64,000 bases of DNA from the NCBI GenBank assembly GCA_963971225.1, contig OZ020270.1, forward strand, positions 68,330,932 through 68,394,931, written 5' to 3'. Shown piece by piece: positions 21,462-33,473 of the stretch. The number at the start of each line of letters is the position of its first letter. Within the stretch, counting starts at the first letter, position 1. The position numbers were made by a program, and so were the translations under genes. The stretch comes from Melieria omissa (taxonomy: Eukaryota; Arthropoda; Insecta; Diptera; Ulidiidae). A model generated the notes under the pieces. That model saw only the letters and a list, made by a program, of their open reading frames with translations. It was not told the DNA's origin and did no database searches.

Positions 21462-21979
21462 TGGAGCTATCGTGTGAATCGGTTCTCAAAAAAGGCGTTG
21501 TACTGACGTCAGGAGTTTGTTGATATCGGGTGCGTGTAGTCGTCGGTTCTTTGTTGTCGTCGGGATCACCACTCGTTGGTGGCGTCGGTTCTTTATTGTC
21601 GTCGGGAGTTCGTTGCTATCGAGTGCGTGTAGTCGTCGGTTCGTTGTTGTCGTCGGGATCCCCACTCTTTGGTGGCGTCGGGTCCATGTTGTCGTCGGGG
21701 TCACCACACTTTGGTGGCGTCGGGCCCTTTTTGTCGTCGGGGTCACCACACTTTGGTGGCGTCGGGCCCTTTTTGTCGTCGGGGTCACCACTCTTTGGTG
21801 GATTTAGTGTCCACCAGCACTTTTTAGTAAAACACTGCACTTCAAACAATAACAACTTTTTATTTCACAATTTAACATACACTATTTACTGCTGCCGGTG
21901 GCGCGTCCTGACTCTGACTGACTGATCGATTGACTGATGATTGCTGATGTCAGGACCGCTCCTTTTATAGCAACGAGCC
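21462..21979 (-). repeat. leader, repeated primer-binding sites and LTR, between units 4 and 5
   Basis: Same arrangement as 83-600; LTR at 21791-21979. One imperfect primer-site repeat has drifted to GGGATCCCCA, whereas the three LTR-proximal repeats keep the exact tRNA-Trp match. This fits stronger constraint on, or more frequent homogenisation of, the proximal repeats. Confidence 0.78.
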
Positions 21980-24930
21980 TTCTTTTATAGCCTTCAGCGT
22001 GTAGAATTTAGGGCGTCGCTTTAGCACCGTAAATGGTCCGTCGTATGGCTGCTGCAAGGGCATATGTACGGCATCGTTTCGGACGAAGACCTGCTTGCAG
22101 TGATGGAGCTCTTTTTGTAAAAATGGTTTCTTACCTCCATGGTGTGCAGTCTGCGTAGGTCGTATTTTTGACATTATTTGCCGGAACTGTTGAGCGAATT
22201 CCGACTCGCTGCCGCGTGGTTTTTGTGCTATGAAAAACTCGGATGGCAACCGCAAACTTTTGCCATATACGAGTTCAGCTGGTGTGGCCCGGATATCTTC
22301 TTTGAATGCTGAGCGCAGTCCGAGCATGATCAGCGGTAACTCCTGCGTCCAGTGAAGGCTGTCTTTGCATTTCAAAGCCGCTTTTAGGGTACGATGAAAC
22401 CGTTCGATCAATCCATTGGATTGCGCGTGATAAGCGGTGGTGCGTAGGTGACGAATGCCTAGCCGCTCGTTCAGTTCCCGGAAAAGCTGACTTTCAAATT
22501 GCCGTCCTTGATCTGTAGTGATTTTGCTTGGGACGCCAAAGCGCGAGATCCAGGTTTCGATGAGCGTCTTCGCGACGGTTTCTGCTGTGATGTCATAGAT
22601 GGGTGTTGCTTCTGGCCATCTTGTAAACCTGTCGATTTCCGTGAGTAGATACCGGTAACCGTTCGACGGTGGCAGTGGCCCCACAATGTCGATGTTGATA
22701 TGGTCGAATCGCGTTTCGTTGATGTCGTAGAACTGCAGCGGTGACTTGTGTGTCGATGAATTTTCGATTTCTGACATGGTATTTAGCTCCTCGACCAAGC
22801 AGCGACATCTCTGTGGACATTCGGCCAAATGAATCTGTCCTTGATGAGTCGGCAAGTGGCTCGTATACCCGGATGCGAGATGTTGTGGACGGCGTCGAAG
22901 ATTTTCTTTCGCATAGCTGCTGGTACAAACGGCTTACATCTGTTGTCAGTCACGTGGCAATAGAGCTGCTGCTTGGAGTTAACGATTGGCAGCTTTGTCA
23001 GCGTGAGATGGTAGCGGGGGTCGCCTTGCAAAATCGATTTCACCTCTTCGTCTTTCTCCTGTTCGAGTGCCAACGCGTCATAATTTATCGAGTCGTGCTG
23101 AATGGCGCTAATTCTGGAAAGAAAATCGGAGACAACGTTTTCCTTACCCTTCACGTGACGAATGTCGGTCGTGAACTGGCTGATGTAATGGAGTTGCCGC
23201 ATATGCCGTGGATCTGCTTTTTCGGGCTTTTGCTTAAATGCAAAGTTGATGGGTTTGTGGTCGGTATAAATGATACATTCCCTGCCCTCGATCTGGTCTG
23301 CGAAGTGTTTTAGGCCTTTGTAGATTGCAAGCAGCTCCCGTGAGTAAGCGCTCCAGTTGCGTTGTGCTGTAGACAGTTTTTTTGAGAAAAACCCCAATGG
23401 TTCCTCTGTGTTGTTGCTGTGCACCTGATGTAGCACTCCTCCGATGCTTGTGTCTGATGCGTCGACAGAAAGTGTAAGCATAGTACCTTCTCGCGGGTAA
23501 GCTAAGAGTGTTGCGCTTGCTAACTTAGTTTTGAAGTCGTTAAATGCCGTTCTTGCTTCAGCTGTCCACTGTATGATGCGTTTGTCGTTCTTGATGTTGC
23601 CTGGTATTAGCGCCTGTAACAGATCTTGCGTCTGCGCTGCCGCTGGAATGAGACGTCTGTAAAAATTTACCATGGTAACGAAACGTCGTAGGTCCTTCGC
23701 AACAATTGGCTCTTCGTAGGCTGTGATGACTGCAACTTTTTCGGGCAAGGGTAGGATACCGTTTGGTGTGACCAGATGACCGAGAAATTTTTTTTCTGTC
23801 TGGCCGAAGACGCACTTGCTGCTGTTTATCGTCAAACCGTGTTGTTGGAGTCGTTCGAAAACGCTGCGCAAATAATGTTTGTGCTCTTCTTCGTCCTTCG
23901 ATGCGATGCAAATATCGTCGAGATAGGGGATCACGAAATCCAAACCGCGCAGTACGGTGTCTATATGCCGTTGGAATGTCTGTGCAGCATTGCATAACCC
24001 AAAGGTCATGTAGCGAAACTCGAACAACCCAAATGGCGTAATTATTGCCGTTTTGGGTATGTCCGCTGGATTCATCGGGATTTGGTGGTACGCTTTTTCC
24101 AGATCGATAGTAGAAAAAATTTTCTTACCCGCCAACACGTGATGAAATGTCTGGATGTTGGGTATGGGGTACATGTCCCTCTCGGTGAATGCGTTAAGAG
24201 CCCTGTAGTCTCCACACGGTCGCCAAGTTTTGTCCTTCTTGGGCGCCATGTGCAGTGGTGAAGCCCATTGGCTGTTTGAAGGTTGGCAAATACCTTTTTT
24301 TAATAAAAACTCGAATTCTGCTTTTGCTATTTTGAGCTTTTCGGGGTTTAATCGGCGTGGCTTTGCGTGAACTGGCGGACCTTTCGTTACGATGTGGTGG
24401 CATGTTTCCAAATTCGGAAGAGGTTTGTTGTCGGGCGATGTCAGGACCTCTTTGAACTCACCAATTAACGTTGCGTATTTGCTGCAGCTGGTGACGAGTT
24501 TGATGCTTACGATGCTTGCGGCTTCAACGGCGCCGAAAGTGTGCAAATTTGTTGTTTGGTCCACGAGTGAGGAGTTCGCCAAGTCCACCAAGATTCGATA
24601 GTGTGTGAGGAAATCCGCGCCGATGATAGGTGTATGGACATTGGCTATGCAGAATGTCCAGTCGAAATCACGGCGGAGTCCGAGGTTGAGTTTGACGTTT
24701 TTGCTGCCGAATGTTTTGATTGGCGTGTTGTTTGCTGCGTAAATTTGCTGTGCGTTTGGTTGTGGGTGCTGCATATCGGCTGTCGTAGCTGGCAGGACAG
24801 ATATGTCAGCTCCCGTGTCTACTAAAAATTGCTGACCGGTAAGGCGGTTTTTGACGAAAAGGCGGAGGTTTTTGTTTGTGTCGAGCGCGCAAGTTTCTCC
24901 ACCGGCCTGGGCCCGAACGCTTAGTTTTTT
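21965..24930 (-). pseudogene. pol of unit 5 with nonsense and frameshift lesions in IN
   Basis: PR, RT (YLDD near 23920) and RNase H are open. A TAC-to-TAA change at about 22780-22782 stops the frame inside the IN zinc finger. A one-base loss near 22748 (GACTTGTGTG for GACTTGTTGTG) then shifts the frame. The IN core and C-terminus resume in a second frame down to the TAA in the LTR TATA box. Reverse transcriptase could be made; integrase could not. Confidence 0.87.
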
Positions 24931-25630
24931 GAATTCGTTGATCCTGCGCGTTCGACATAGCCAAACTTACACGGCTGTCGGCACTTACGCGCGTCCGCTC
25001 CGAATTTGTAGTGATACCAGCAGTTGTCGTATTGCTTCGGAGCTGGAGAGGCTGAACGTACTGGTGTGGAACTGCGACTGCGAGTGTTGTGACGAGATGA
25101 ACGCATGTCACGTAGTTGATGCGTTATTTCATCGATTTGGCGAGACTGCGCAGCCATAGCTGCTTGAGTAGCTCCTCGGTCACCGGCGTCGCTGCTGCTT
25201 TGGAACGCATTTCGGCCAACAACTGCGATGGTTTTCGGTCACCAAGCAATAATGCGCCAAGCAGTTTGGTGATTTTAGTTTGCGTGCTGTCAGCAAATTC
25301 GTTGATGATGCGTGTTTTGAGCGTGTCGTACATTTCGTTTTTTACCGGAGGCGTGGAGCGCAGGTCTGGCAGCTTATACATTACCCGTGTGGGCAGCTGT
25401 CCGATGATGGTGCAATACTTTTTCTTATCGGATGTGATGCCCGCTGCTTCACATGCTGCCTCGACCTGCCAAAACCAGAGGTCGGTGTGCTCTTCCGCAA
25501 AGTCAGGTAACTTGACTTTGCCGTGCTCGATGGCGTCCATGCGGGCTGGTGCATCGTTGGGTCGCACCGTCGAGTTGGCCCGGGTCTGCGAGATGTCCAG
25601 CATCGCTGTTTCTTCCTCGTCGCTGGTCAT
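24921..25630 (-). pseudogene. gag of unit 5, internally deleted
   Basis: The ATG at 25628-25630 and first 160 or so residues match the other Gags. A deletion at about 25142 joins this part out of frame to the region before the cysteine motif and stops soon after. The CHCC motif and slippery heptamer (24924-24930) are still present downstream in the old frame. Compared with unit 4 about 200 bases are missing. Confidence 0.85.
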
Positions 25631-26148
25631 TGGAGCTATCGTGTGAATCGGTTCTCAAAAAAGGCGTTGTACTGACGTCAGGAGTTTGTTGATATCGGGT
25701 GCGTGTAGTCGTCGGTTCTTTGTTGTCGTCGGGATCACCACTCGTTGGTGGCGTCGGTTCTTTATTGTGGTCGGGAGTTCGTTGCTATCGAGTGCGTGTA
25801 GTCGTCGGTTCGTTGTTGTCGTCGGGATCACCACTCTTTGGTGGCGTAGGGTCCATGTTGTCGTCGGGGTCACCACACTTTGGTGGCGTCGGGCCCTTTT
25901 TGTCGTCGGGGTCACCACACTTTGGTGGCGTCGGGCCCTTTTTGTCGTCGGGGTCACCACTCTTTGGTGGATTTAGTGTCCACCAGCACTTTTTAGTAAA
26001 ACACTGCACTTCAAACAATAACAACTTTTTATTTCACAATTTAACATACACTATTTACTGCTGCCGGTGGCGCGTCCTGACTCTGACTGACTGATCGATT
26101 GACTGATGATTGCTGATGTCAGGACCGCTCCTTTTATAGCAACGAGCC
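25631..26148 (-). repeat. leader, repeated primer-binding sites and LTR, between units 5 and 6
   Basis: Same arrangement as 83-600; LTR at 25960-26148. The three LTR-proximal primer repeats match tRNA-Trp exactly. Confidence 0.78.
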
Positions 26149-28586
26149 TTCTTTTATAGCCTTCAGCGTGTAGAATTTAGGGCGTCGCTTTAGCACCGTA
26201 AATGGTCCGTCGTATGGCTGCTGCAAGGGCATATGTACGGCATCGTTTCGGACGAAGACCTGCTTGCAGTGATGGAGCTCTTTTTGTAAAAATGGTTTCT
26301 TACCTCCATGGTGTGCAGTCTGCGTAGGTCGTATTTTTGACATTATTTGCCGGAACTGTTGAGCGAATTCCGACTCGCTGCTGCGTGGTTTTTGTGCTAT
26401 GAAAAACTCGGATGGCAACCGCAAACTTTTGCCATATACGAGTTCAGCTGGTGTGGCCCGGATATCTTCTTTGAATGCTGAGCGCAGTCCGAGCATGATC
26501 AGCGGTAACTCCTGCGCCCAGTGAAGGCTGTCTTTGCATTTCAAAGCCGCTTTTAGGGTACGATGAAACCGTTCGATCAATCCATTGGATTGCGCGTGAT
26601 AAGCGGTGGTGCGTAGGTGACGAATGCCTAGCAGCTCGTTCAGTTCCCGGAAAAGCTGACTTTCAAATTGCCGTCCTTGATCTGTAGTGATTTTGCTTGG
26701 GACGCCAAAGCGCGAGATCCAGGTTTCGATGAGTCGAGGTTTATCGAGTCGTGCTGAATGGCGCTAATTCTGGAAAGAAAATCGGAGACAATGTTTTCCT
26801 TACCCTTCACGTGACGAATGTCGGTCGTGAACTGGCTGATGTAATGGAGTTGCCGCATATGCCGTGGATCTGCTTTTTCGGGCTTTTGCTTAAATGCAAA
26901 GGTGATGGGTTTGTGGTCGGTATAAATGATACATTCCCTGCCCTCGATCTGGTCTGCGAAGTGTTTTAGGCCTTTGTAGATTGCAAGCAGCTCCCGTGAG
27001 TAAGCGCTCCAGTTGCGTTGTGCTGTAGACAGTTTTTTTGAGAAAAACCCCAATGGTTCCTCTGTGTTGTTGCTGTGCACCTGATGTAGCACTCCTCCGA
27101 TGCTTGTGTCTGATGCGTCGACAGAAAGTGTAAGCATAGTACCTTCTCGCGGGTAAGCTAACAGTGTTGCGCTTGCTAACTTAGTTTTGAAGTCGTTAAA
27201 TGCCGTTCTTGCTTCAGCTGTCCACTGTATGATGCGTTTGTCGTTCTTGATGTTGCCTGGTATTAGCGCCTGTAACAGATCTTGCGTCTGCGCTGCCGCT
27301 GGAATGAGACGTCTGTAAAAATTTACCATGGTAACGAAACGTCGTAGGTCCTTCGCAACAATTGGCTCTTCGTAGGCTGTGATGACTGCAACTTTTTCGG
27401 GCAAGGGTAGGATACCGTTTGGTGTGACCAGATGACCGAGAAATTTTTTTTCTGTCTGGCCGAAGACGCACTTGCTGCTGTTTATCGTCAAACCGTGTTG
27501 TTGGAGTCGTTCGAAAACGCTGCGCAAATAATGTTTGTGCTCTTCTTCGTCCTTCGATGCGATGCAAATATCGTCGAGATAGGGGATCACGAAATCCAAA
27601 CCGCGCAGTACGGTGTCTATATGCCGTTGGAATGTCTGTGCAGCATTGCATAACCCAAAGGTCATGTAGCGAAACTCGAACAACCCAAATGGCGTAATTA
27701 TTGCCGTTTTGGGTATGTCCGCTGGATTCATCGGGATTTGGTGGTACGCTTTTTCCAGATCGATAGTAGAAAAAATTTTCTTACCCGCCAACACGTGATG
27801 AAATGTCTGGATGTTGGGTATGGGGTACATGTCCCTCTCGGTGATTGCGTTAAGAGCCCTGTAGTCTCCACACGGTCGCCAAGTTTTGTCCTTCTTGGGC
27901 GCCATGTGCAGTGGTGAAGCCCATTGGCTGTTTGAAGGTTGGCAAATACCTTTTTTTAATAAAAACTCGAATTCTGCTTTTGCTATTTTGAGCTTTTCGG
28001 GGTTTAATCGGCGTGGCTTTGCGTGAACTGGCGGACCTTTCGTTACGATGTGGTGGCATGTTTCCAAATTCGGAAGAGGTTTGTTGTCGGGCGATGTCAG
28101 GACCTCTTTGAACTCACCAATTAACGTTGCGTATTTGCTGCAGCTGGTGACGAGTTTGATGCTTACGATGCTTGCGGCTTCAACGGCGCCGAAAGTGTGC
28201 AAATTTGTTGTTTGGTCCACGAGTGAGGAGTTCGCCAAGTCCACCAAGATTCGATAGTGTGTGAGGAAATCCGCGCCGATGATAGGTGTATGGACATTGG
28301 CTATGCAGAATGTCCAGTCGAAATCACGGCGGAGTCCGAGGTTGAGTTTGACGTTTTTGCTGCCGAATGTTTTGATTGGCGTGTTGTTTGCTGCGTAAAT
28401 TTGCTGTGCGTTTGGTTGTGGGTGCTGCATATCGGCTGTCGTAGCTGGCAGGACAGATATGTCAGCTCCCGTGTCTACTAAAAATTGCTGACCGGTAAGG
28501 CGGTTTTTGACGAAAAGGCGGAGGTTTTTGTTTGTGTCGAGCGCGCAAGTTTCTCCACCGGCCTGGGCCCGAACGCTTAGTTTTTT
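26134..28586 (-). pseudogene. pol of unit 6 with deletion between RNase H and IN core
   Basis: Protease, RT and most of RNase H read open from the slippery site (28580-28586). Near 26740 the sequence jumps from the end of RNase H to a point inside the IN core, with a few extra bases (TCGAGG) at the joint, and the frame is lost. The IN C-terminal part continues at 26134-26580. The IN zinc finger and first catalytic Asp are gone. Confidence 0.86.
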
Positions 28587-29482
28587 GAATTCGTTGATCC
28601 TGCGCGTTCGACATGGCCAAACTTACACGGCTGTCGGCACTTACGCGCGTCCGCTCCGAATTTGTAGTGATACCAGCAGTTGTCGTATTGCTTCGGAGCT
28701 GGAGAGGCCGAACGTACTGGTGTGAAACTGCGACTGCGAGTGTTGTGACGAGATGAACGCATGTCACGTAGTTGATGCGTTATTTCATCGATTTGGCGGC
28801 GTAGTTGATCGAAGTTGTCCACGATGGAGCTAGGCGGTGCGGCTTCGGTTGCAGGGTTGCTGGGACCCGGCTGGATCGTGTTTACGTGGACAGAGCTGGT
28901 CCTGGTGGCCTCCATGATGCGATCGGCCATCGTTGCTGCGTTGATAAGCGTGATGTGCTCGTCGGCAGATAAAATCGCGCGAACTTGTCCAGGGTGATTG
29001 CGCAGCCATAGCTGCTTGAGTAGCTCCTCGGTCACCGGCGTCGCTGCTGCTTTGGAACGCATTTCGGCCAACAACTGCGATGGTTTTCGGTCACCAAGCA
29101 ATAATGCGCCAAGCAGTTTGGTGATTTTAGTTTGCGTGCTGTCAGCAAATTCGTTGATGATGCGTGTTTTGAGCGTGTCGTACATTTCGTTTTTTACCGG
29201 AGGCGTGGAGCGCAGGTCTGGCAGCTTATACATTACCTGTGTGGGCAGCTGTCCGATGATGGTGCAATACTTTTTCTTATCGGATGTGATGCCCGCTGCT
29301 TCACATGCTGCCTCGACCTGCCAAAACCAGAGGTCGGTGTGCTCTTCCGCAAAGTCAGGTAACTTGACTTTGCCGTGCTCGATGGCATCCATGCGGGCTG
29401 GTGCATCGTTGGGTCGCACCGTCGAGTTGGCCCGGGTCTGCGAGATGTCCAGCATCGCTGTTTCTTCCTCGTCGCTGGTCAT
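28577..29482 (-). CDS. gag of unit 6, 301 aa
   Basis: Complete Gag frame, ATG at 29480-29482, TAA at 28577-28579, with CHCC motif and the A AAA AAC heptamer before the stop. It differs from the unit 4 Gag by a few substitutions only. It could be made from this unit's own LTR promoter, although its pol is dead. Confidence 0.88.
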   Translation of the reverse strand: MTSDEEETAMLDISQTRANSTVRPNDAPARMDAIEHGKVKLPDFAEEHTDLWFWQVEAACEAAGITSDKKKYCTIIGQLPTQVMYKLPDLRSTPPVKNEMYDTLKTRIINEFADSTQTKITKLLGALLLGDRKPSQLLAEMRSKAAATPVTEELLKQLWLRNHPGQVRAILSADEHITLINAATMADRIMEATRTSSVHVNTIQPGPSNPATEAAPPSSIVDNFDQLRRQIDEITHQLRDMRSSRHNTRSRSFTPVRSASPAPKQYDNCWYHYKFGADARKCRQPCKFGHVERAGSTNSKN

Positions 29483-30000
29483 TGGAGCTATCGTGTGAAT
29501 CGGTTCTCAGAAAAGGCGTTGTACTGACGTCAGGAGTTTGTTGATATCGGGTGCGTGTAGTCGTCGGTTCTTTGTTGTCGTCGGGATCACCACTCGTTGG
29601 TGGCGTCGGTTCTTTATTGTCGTCGGGAGTTCGTTGCTATCGAGTGCGTGTAGTCGTCGGTTCGTTGTTGTCGTCGGGATCACTACTCTTTGGTGGCGTC
29701 GGGTCCATGTTGTCGTCGGGGTCACCACACTTTGGTGGCGTCGGGCCCTTTTTGTCGTCGGGGTCACCACACTTTGGTGGCGTCGGGCCCTTTTTGTCGT
29801 CAGGGTCACCACTCTTTGGTGGATTTAGTGTCCACCAGCACTTTTTAGTAAAACACTGCACTTCAAACAATAAAAACTTTTTATTTCACAATTTAACATA
29901 CACTATTTACTGCTGCCGGTGGTGCGTCCTGACTCTGACTGACTGATCGATTGACTGATGATTGCTGATGTCAGGACCGCTTCTTTTATAGCAGCGAGCC
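29483..30000 (-). repeat. leader, repeated primer-binding sites and terminal LTR of the array
   Basis: Same arrangement as 83-600; LTR at 29812-30000. Here the LTR-proximal primer site itself carries a change (CAGGGTCACCA), while the next two repeats inward are exact. This LTR is not followed by pol, so it shows the true outer edge of the family on this side. Confidence 0.78.
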
Positions 30001-30640
30001 GGCCGTGGTCCGTTCTGCCGGTCCGCTATGCCGTTGCTGTCGTCGTGGCACAGCTGCGGCCCGCTATGTCGTCGCTGCCGTAGACCGCTATGCTGTCGTC
30101 GTGGCACAGCTGCGGTCCGCTATGCTGTCGCTGCCGTGAACCGCTATGCTGTCGTCGTGGCACAGCTGCGGCCCGCTATGTCGTCGCTGCCGTAGACCGC
30201 TATGCTGTCGTCGTGGCACAGCTGCGGTCCGCTATGCTGTCGCTGCCGTGAACCGCTATGCTGTCGTCGTGGCACAGCTGCGGTCCGCTATGCTGTCGCT
30301 GCCGTGGACCGCTATGCTGTCGTCGTGGCACAGCTGCGGTCCGCTATGTCGTCGCTGCCGTAGACCGCTATGCTGTCGTCGTGGCACAGCTGCGGTCCGC
30401 TATGCTGTCGCTGCCGTGAACCGCTATGCTGTCGTCGTGGCACAGCTGCGGTCCGCTATGTCGTCGCTGCCGTAGACCGCTATGCTGTCGTCGTGGCACA
30501 GCTGCGGTCCGCTATGCTGTCGCTGCCGTGAACCGCTATGCTGTCGTCGTGGCACAGCTGCGGTCCGCTATGCTGTCGCTGCCGTAGACCGCTACGCTGT
30601 CGTCGTAGCACAGCTGCGGTCCGTTACGCCGTTGCATGCC
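30001..30640 (+). repeat. 56-bp GC-rich minisatellite with alternating variants
   Basis: About eleven tandem copies of a 56-bp unit of the form GCTATGCTGTCGTCGTGG...TGCCGTGAACC. Two variants (TGTCGTCGCTGCCGTAGACC and TGCTGTCGCTGCCGTGAACC) mostly alternate, giving a 112-bp higher-order period. Open frames across it follow from the repeat and are not evidence of a gene. It abuts the array LTR with no gap. Confidence 0.9.
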
Positions 30641-30710
30641 ACGCTGGCACCGATGCTGATATGTACGCTGGCACCGTCGATTGTTGAGCGGTACAGTATG
30701 TGCCGCCACA

Positions 30711-31224
30711 GGAGTAAATTGCCAAGGAACTACTTGAAATAATCCAGTAATATTTTTTTTATTTTATTGATACATGCTTTATCTTGTAAGGTAAAATTTT
30801 GGAAATTAAAAGTCATCACACTCGCGACTTTAGAACGACCTTGAGGTTGTGCTTTTTTCAAACTTGTTGGTAAGACTTCTTCAAGAAATATTAATCGAAT
30901 TCGATCAATTTTTTTTGCAGTTATTCAGGAGACATATGGCTATGTTTTCCCGAATACGATTTTGAAATTTTTATTTTGTTCCATTTTTACACTCACCAAT
31001 AGCCCAAAAAACATGGCCGAAAATCAAACTTTTTACAAAAAACCTCCTAGTTTTGAAAATTTTCAAAACAAAAAAAAACAAGTTTAAAAAAGCACAACCT
31101 CAAGGTCGTTCTAAAGTCGCGAGTGTGATGACTTTTCATTTCCAAAATGTTATCTTACAAGATAAAGCATGTATCAATAAAATAAAACTGCATTATCTCA
31201 AGTAGTTCCTTCGCAATTTACTCC
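30711..31224. mobile_element. foldback MITE with long inverted arms
   Basis: Two arms of about 160 bp, starting GGAGTAAATTGC at 30711 and ending GCAATTTACTCC at 31224, are inverted copies at roughly 93-95 percent identity by eye. A unique AT-rich centre of about 190 bp lies between them. There is no coding capacity. I could not identify a target duplication, so the superfamily is unknown. Confidence 0.8.
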
Positions 31225-31670
31225 GAAAAATAGACTTAAATTTTCAGCTCGTAACCAGAAGACCCCCTTAAGTGAAAATGTGCCAAAAAAAACTTATGTG
31301 GTAGCACTTACAGCACTTTGAAAGCAGTGCACTACAAATAGTTGACAGTTTGACAATTGTTTTAGCGGGAAGTGCAATTCAAATGGAAAAATTTCTAAAA
31401 GAGTTGAAGTTGAAGTTAATTTTTGCCTTTATTTTTAGTAACGTTTAGTATTTTAAAATATCGCATGGCGATGGCAATGCGCTTGGACGGGACGAAATTT
31501 TACCACGCGAAGTTGTGCCTGCTGCTGAAATTTGCGAGTCCGAGCTCCCAAAAAAGAAAAAAAAAATAGTCAACAATATAAAAAACAATGGGAAGAAACC
31601 CGGCACAGGTTCAAGTGCGTAGAAGAACTTAAAATACAATTAATGTACAAATACAATGAAATACAATAAC
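31225..31670. other. AT-rich spacer without recognised features
   Basis: About 450 bases of AT-rich DNA between the foldback element and the next TIR element. A stretch near 31290 (TTATGTGGTAG) recurs inverted near 34390, which might mark a very old outer element, but the match is too short to call. Confidence 0.4.
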
Positions 31671-31870
31671 AGCCTTATTCTGGCAACTGTAACAATAGTC
31701 ACCTCGGTAAAAATTGCATACTTGGTAACAATTGTCACTTTTTTGTATTCTGGAGCAAATTCAAAATCTCAAAAGGTGACATTTGTTTCGAAATTGGTTA
31801 CCTCCGTAGGAGCAGGTGACAAGCATACAAAAATTAATAATTTAATAATAATTAATTGATTGGCACGACA

Positions 31871-31898
31871 CACAGTGTTCCGAAGTGGGACAAAAATA
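31871..31898 (+). promoter_or_regulatory. 12-RSS-like transposon end
   Basis: Heptamer CACAGTG at 31871-31877, 12-base spacer TTCCGAAGTGGG at 31878-31889, nonamer-like ACAAAAATA at 31890-31898. The heptamer equals the consensus of vertebrate V(D)J signals; the nonamer matches 7 of 9 bases of ACAAAAACC. Confidence 0.7.
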
Positions 31899-33473
31899 GG
31901 AAAATTGTATGTCACCGATTTCAAAAAAATTGGTGTCATTTGAAAGATAATACTTTCATTAAGTAAGATCTAAAATTATTTTATAATCGGGTGAATTTTG
32001 AGAAAGTTATAGCATTTACAAGTTGATCAAATTCTAGAAAAATTGTTTTATGATAAAATGCAGTTTTGAGCGTCAACAATTGAAAACGTAACCAAAACAC
32101 TATTTTCGCTTCAATCGGAGAAAATGTTACTGCTATGCACTTATAAGAGTCCTTAACATCATTTCAGGAGCTATTTTGAAAAAAAAGTTAAATAAAAACG
32201 GGGTTGTACGTTATTTAAACAACACATTTTTTTTACTAAAAGCTATAAAAACTATATATTTTTGTAGATCGCAAATATCGAATTGCGCATTATTACACCT
32301 ACTTTTTTACGTAATCCTATAGAATGGACTTTCGTCTTTTGGATCATTAAAAAAATGTCTGCGATTTCCTGCGATCTTGGAAAATAATAGGAATTTGTGT
32401 AAACTACTCTAACTAAAAAAATTAAATTTTTGTACCCTACGTTGAGGTGCCCATCGGTACATTCACTTTGGTACGGAGCTTGTAACGCCCAGAAAGTGAT
32501 GTAACTGGAAAGAAAAAGTAAAGTAGCACAGTCGCTATCAAAAATGGGCATGGTCCGCCCACTAAAGGCAGAGTTGCCATACGGAAGTCTTTCATAAAAT
32601 ATGAAAATGTCTATATTAACAAATCCAATGTCTCAATTTATTAATGTTCTATATAAAAATGGGTTTGGCTTACCCGTTTAACCCGTTTAGAGCCATATTA
32701 TCCTATTTTTCCCATTGCTAAAAAATTTGTTGCTAAAGTGAGATTTAATGCTCATATTTTTTGGAGAATATGGAAAAGTTGAGGAAGGCAGTTTTGTTGA
32801 AATTACTTTGCATTATTTACACTTGTTTACAATAAAGAAGAAAACTATGGGAGAAAACTATTTGTATAATAGTTTTATTTCAATTGAACTGTTTGTGTGG
32901 GATTAAAAACATCATATTTGATGATAGTGAAACTGAATAAACTGAACGGTTTGAAAAATGGCAGTTATTTTCTTTCATCCTCGACATTTTATCAAAGCAT
33001 TGCATCTTCATAGCTGTGTCATCTCTATGTGAAGATCTGGAAATAAAACCAAAAATGGTTTCTTTCAAGCAACTTCATCACCCTCTTTCCGCCCTTTGAA
33101 GGTCGAATTTTGAAAAACGCTGAAATACGTATTTAGTTATTTTTGTTTGAGTATATATATACAAAATTTTAAAACAATCCGACCAAAACACAATGTCCGT
33201 CTATAAAAGCTTCACCACCCCGTTTGCGGCCTTTCAAGGTCGAATTTTTTAAAATCGTTCCTTTTTAAAGGTTGACTTTTTAAAATACAACTATTGACCA
33301 AATTTCATCATTATAGCTCCAGCGGTTTGGGCTCGGTGGTGATAGCATACTTGGTTATATATATTCGATTTTTTTTAAAGCTATATATTTTTTGGAAAAC
33401 AAACATAATTTTTTAAGTCAGTAGCCCCAAATAATTCAGATTGCAAATTTTCAGCGAATTTAGAGCACTCCTT

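Larger units (their letters stand above)
17425..21979 (-). mobile_element. CsRn1-like LTR retrotransposon, array unit 4, intact
   Basis: The best-preserved unit: LTR 21791-21979, leader with repeated primer sites, gag 20556-21461, frameshift site 20559-20565, pol down to 17599 and LTR 17425-17613. Total 4555 bp. All catalytic motifs of PR, RT, RNase H and IN can be read without a stop. It is the best candidate for an active or recently active copy in the window and the reference against which lesions in other units were judged. Confidence 0.9.
21791..26148 (-). mobile_element. CsRn1-like LTR retrotransposon, array unit 5, damaged
   Basis: LTRs at 25960-26148 and 21791-21979. Gag is truncated by a deletion near 25142, and pol has a nonsense codon and a one-base deletion in the integrase zinc-finger region. 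The remainder is close to unit 4 in sequence. The unit is non-autonomous. Confidence 0.87.
25960..30000 (-). mobile_element. CsRn1-like LTR retrotransposon, array unit 6 (last), pol deleted
   Basis: LTRs at 29812-30000 and 25960-26148. Gag is complete. Pol has lost about 525 bases between RNase H and the IN core (junction near 26733-26742). The unit ends the array: its 5' LTR stops at GCGAGCC at 30000 and the minisatellite starts in the next base. That shared end point supports the inferred 5' edge of the LTR. Confidence 0.87.

Noticed and set aside
30146..30742. Plus-strand frames over the minisatellite
   Set aside because: Open only because the repeat units lack stops; no conserved domain and no start context.
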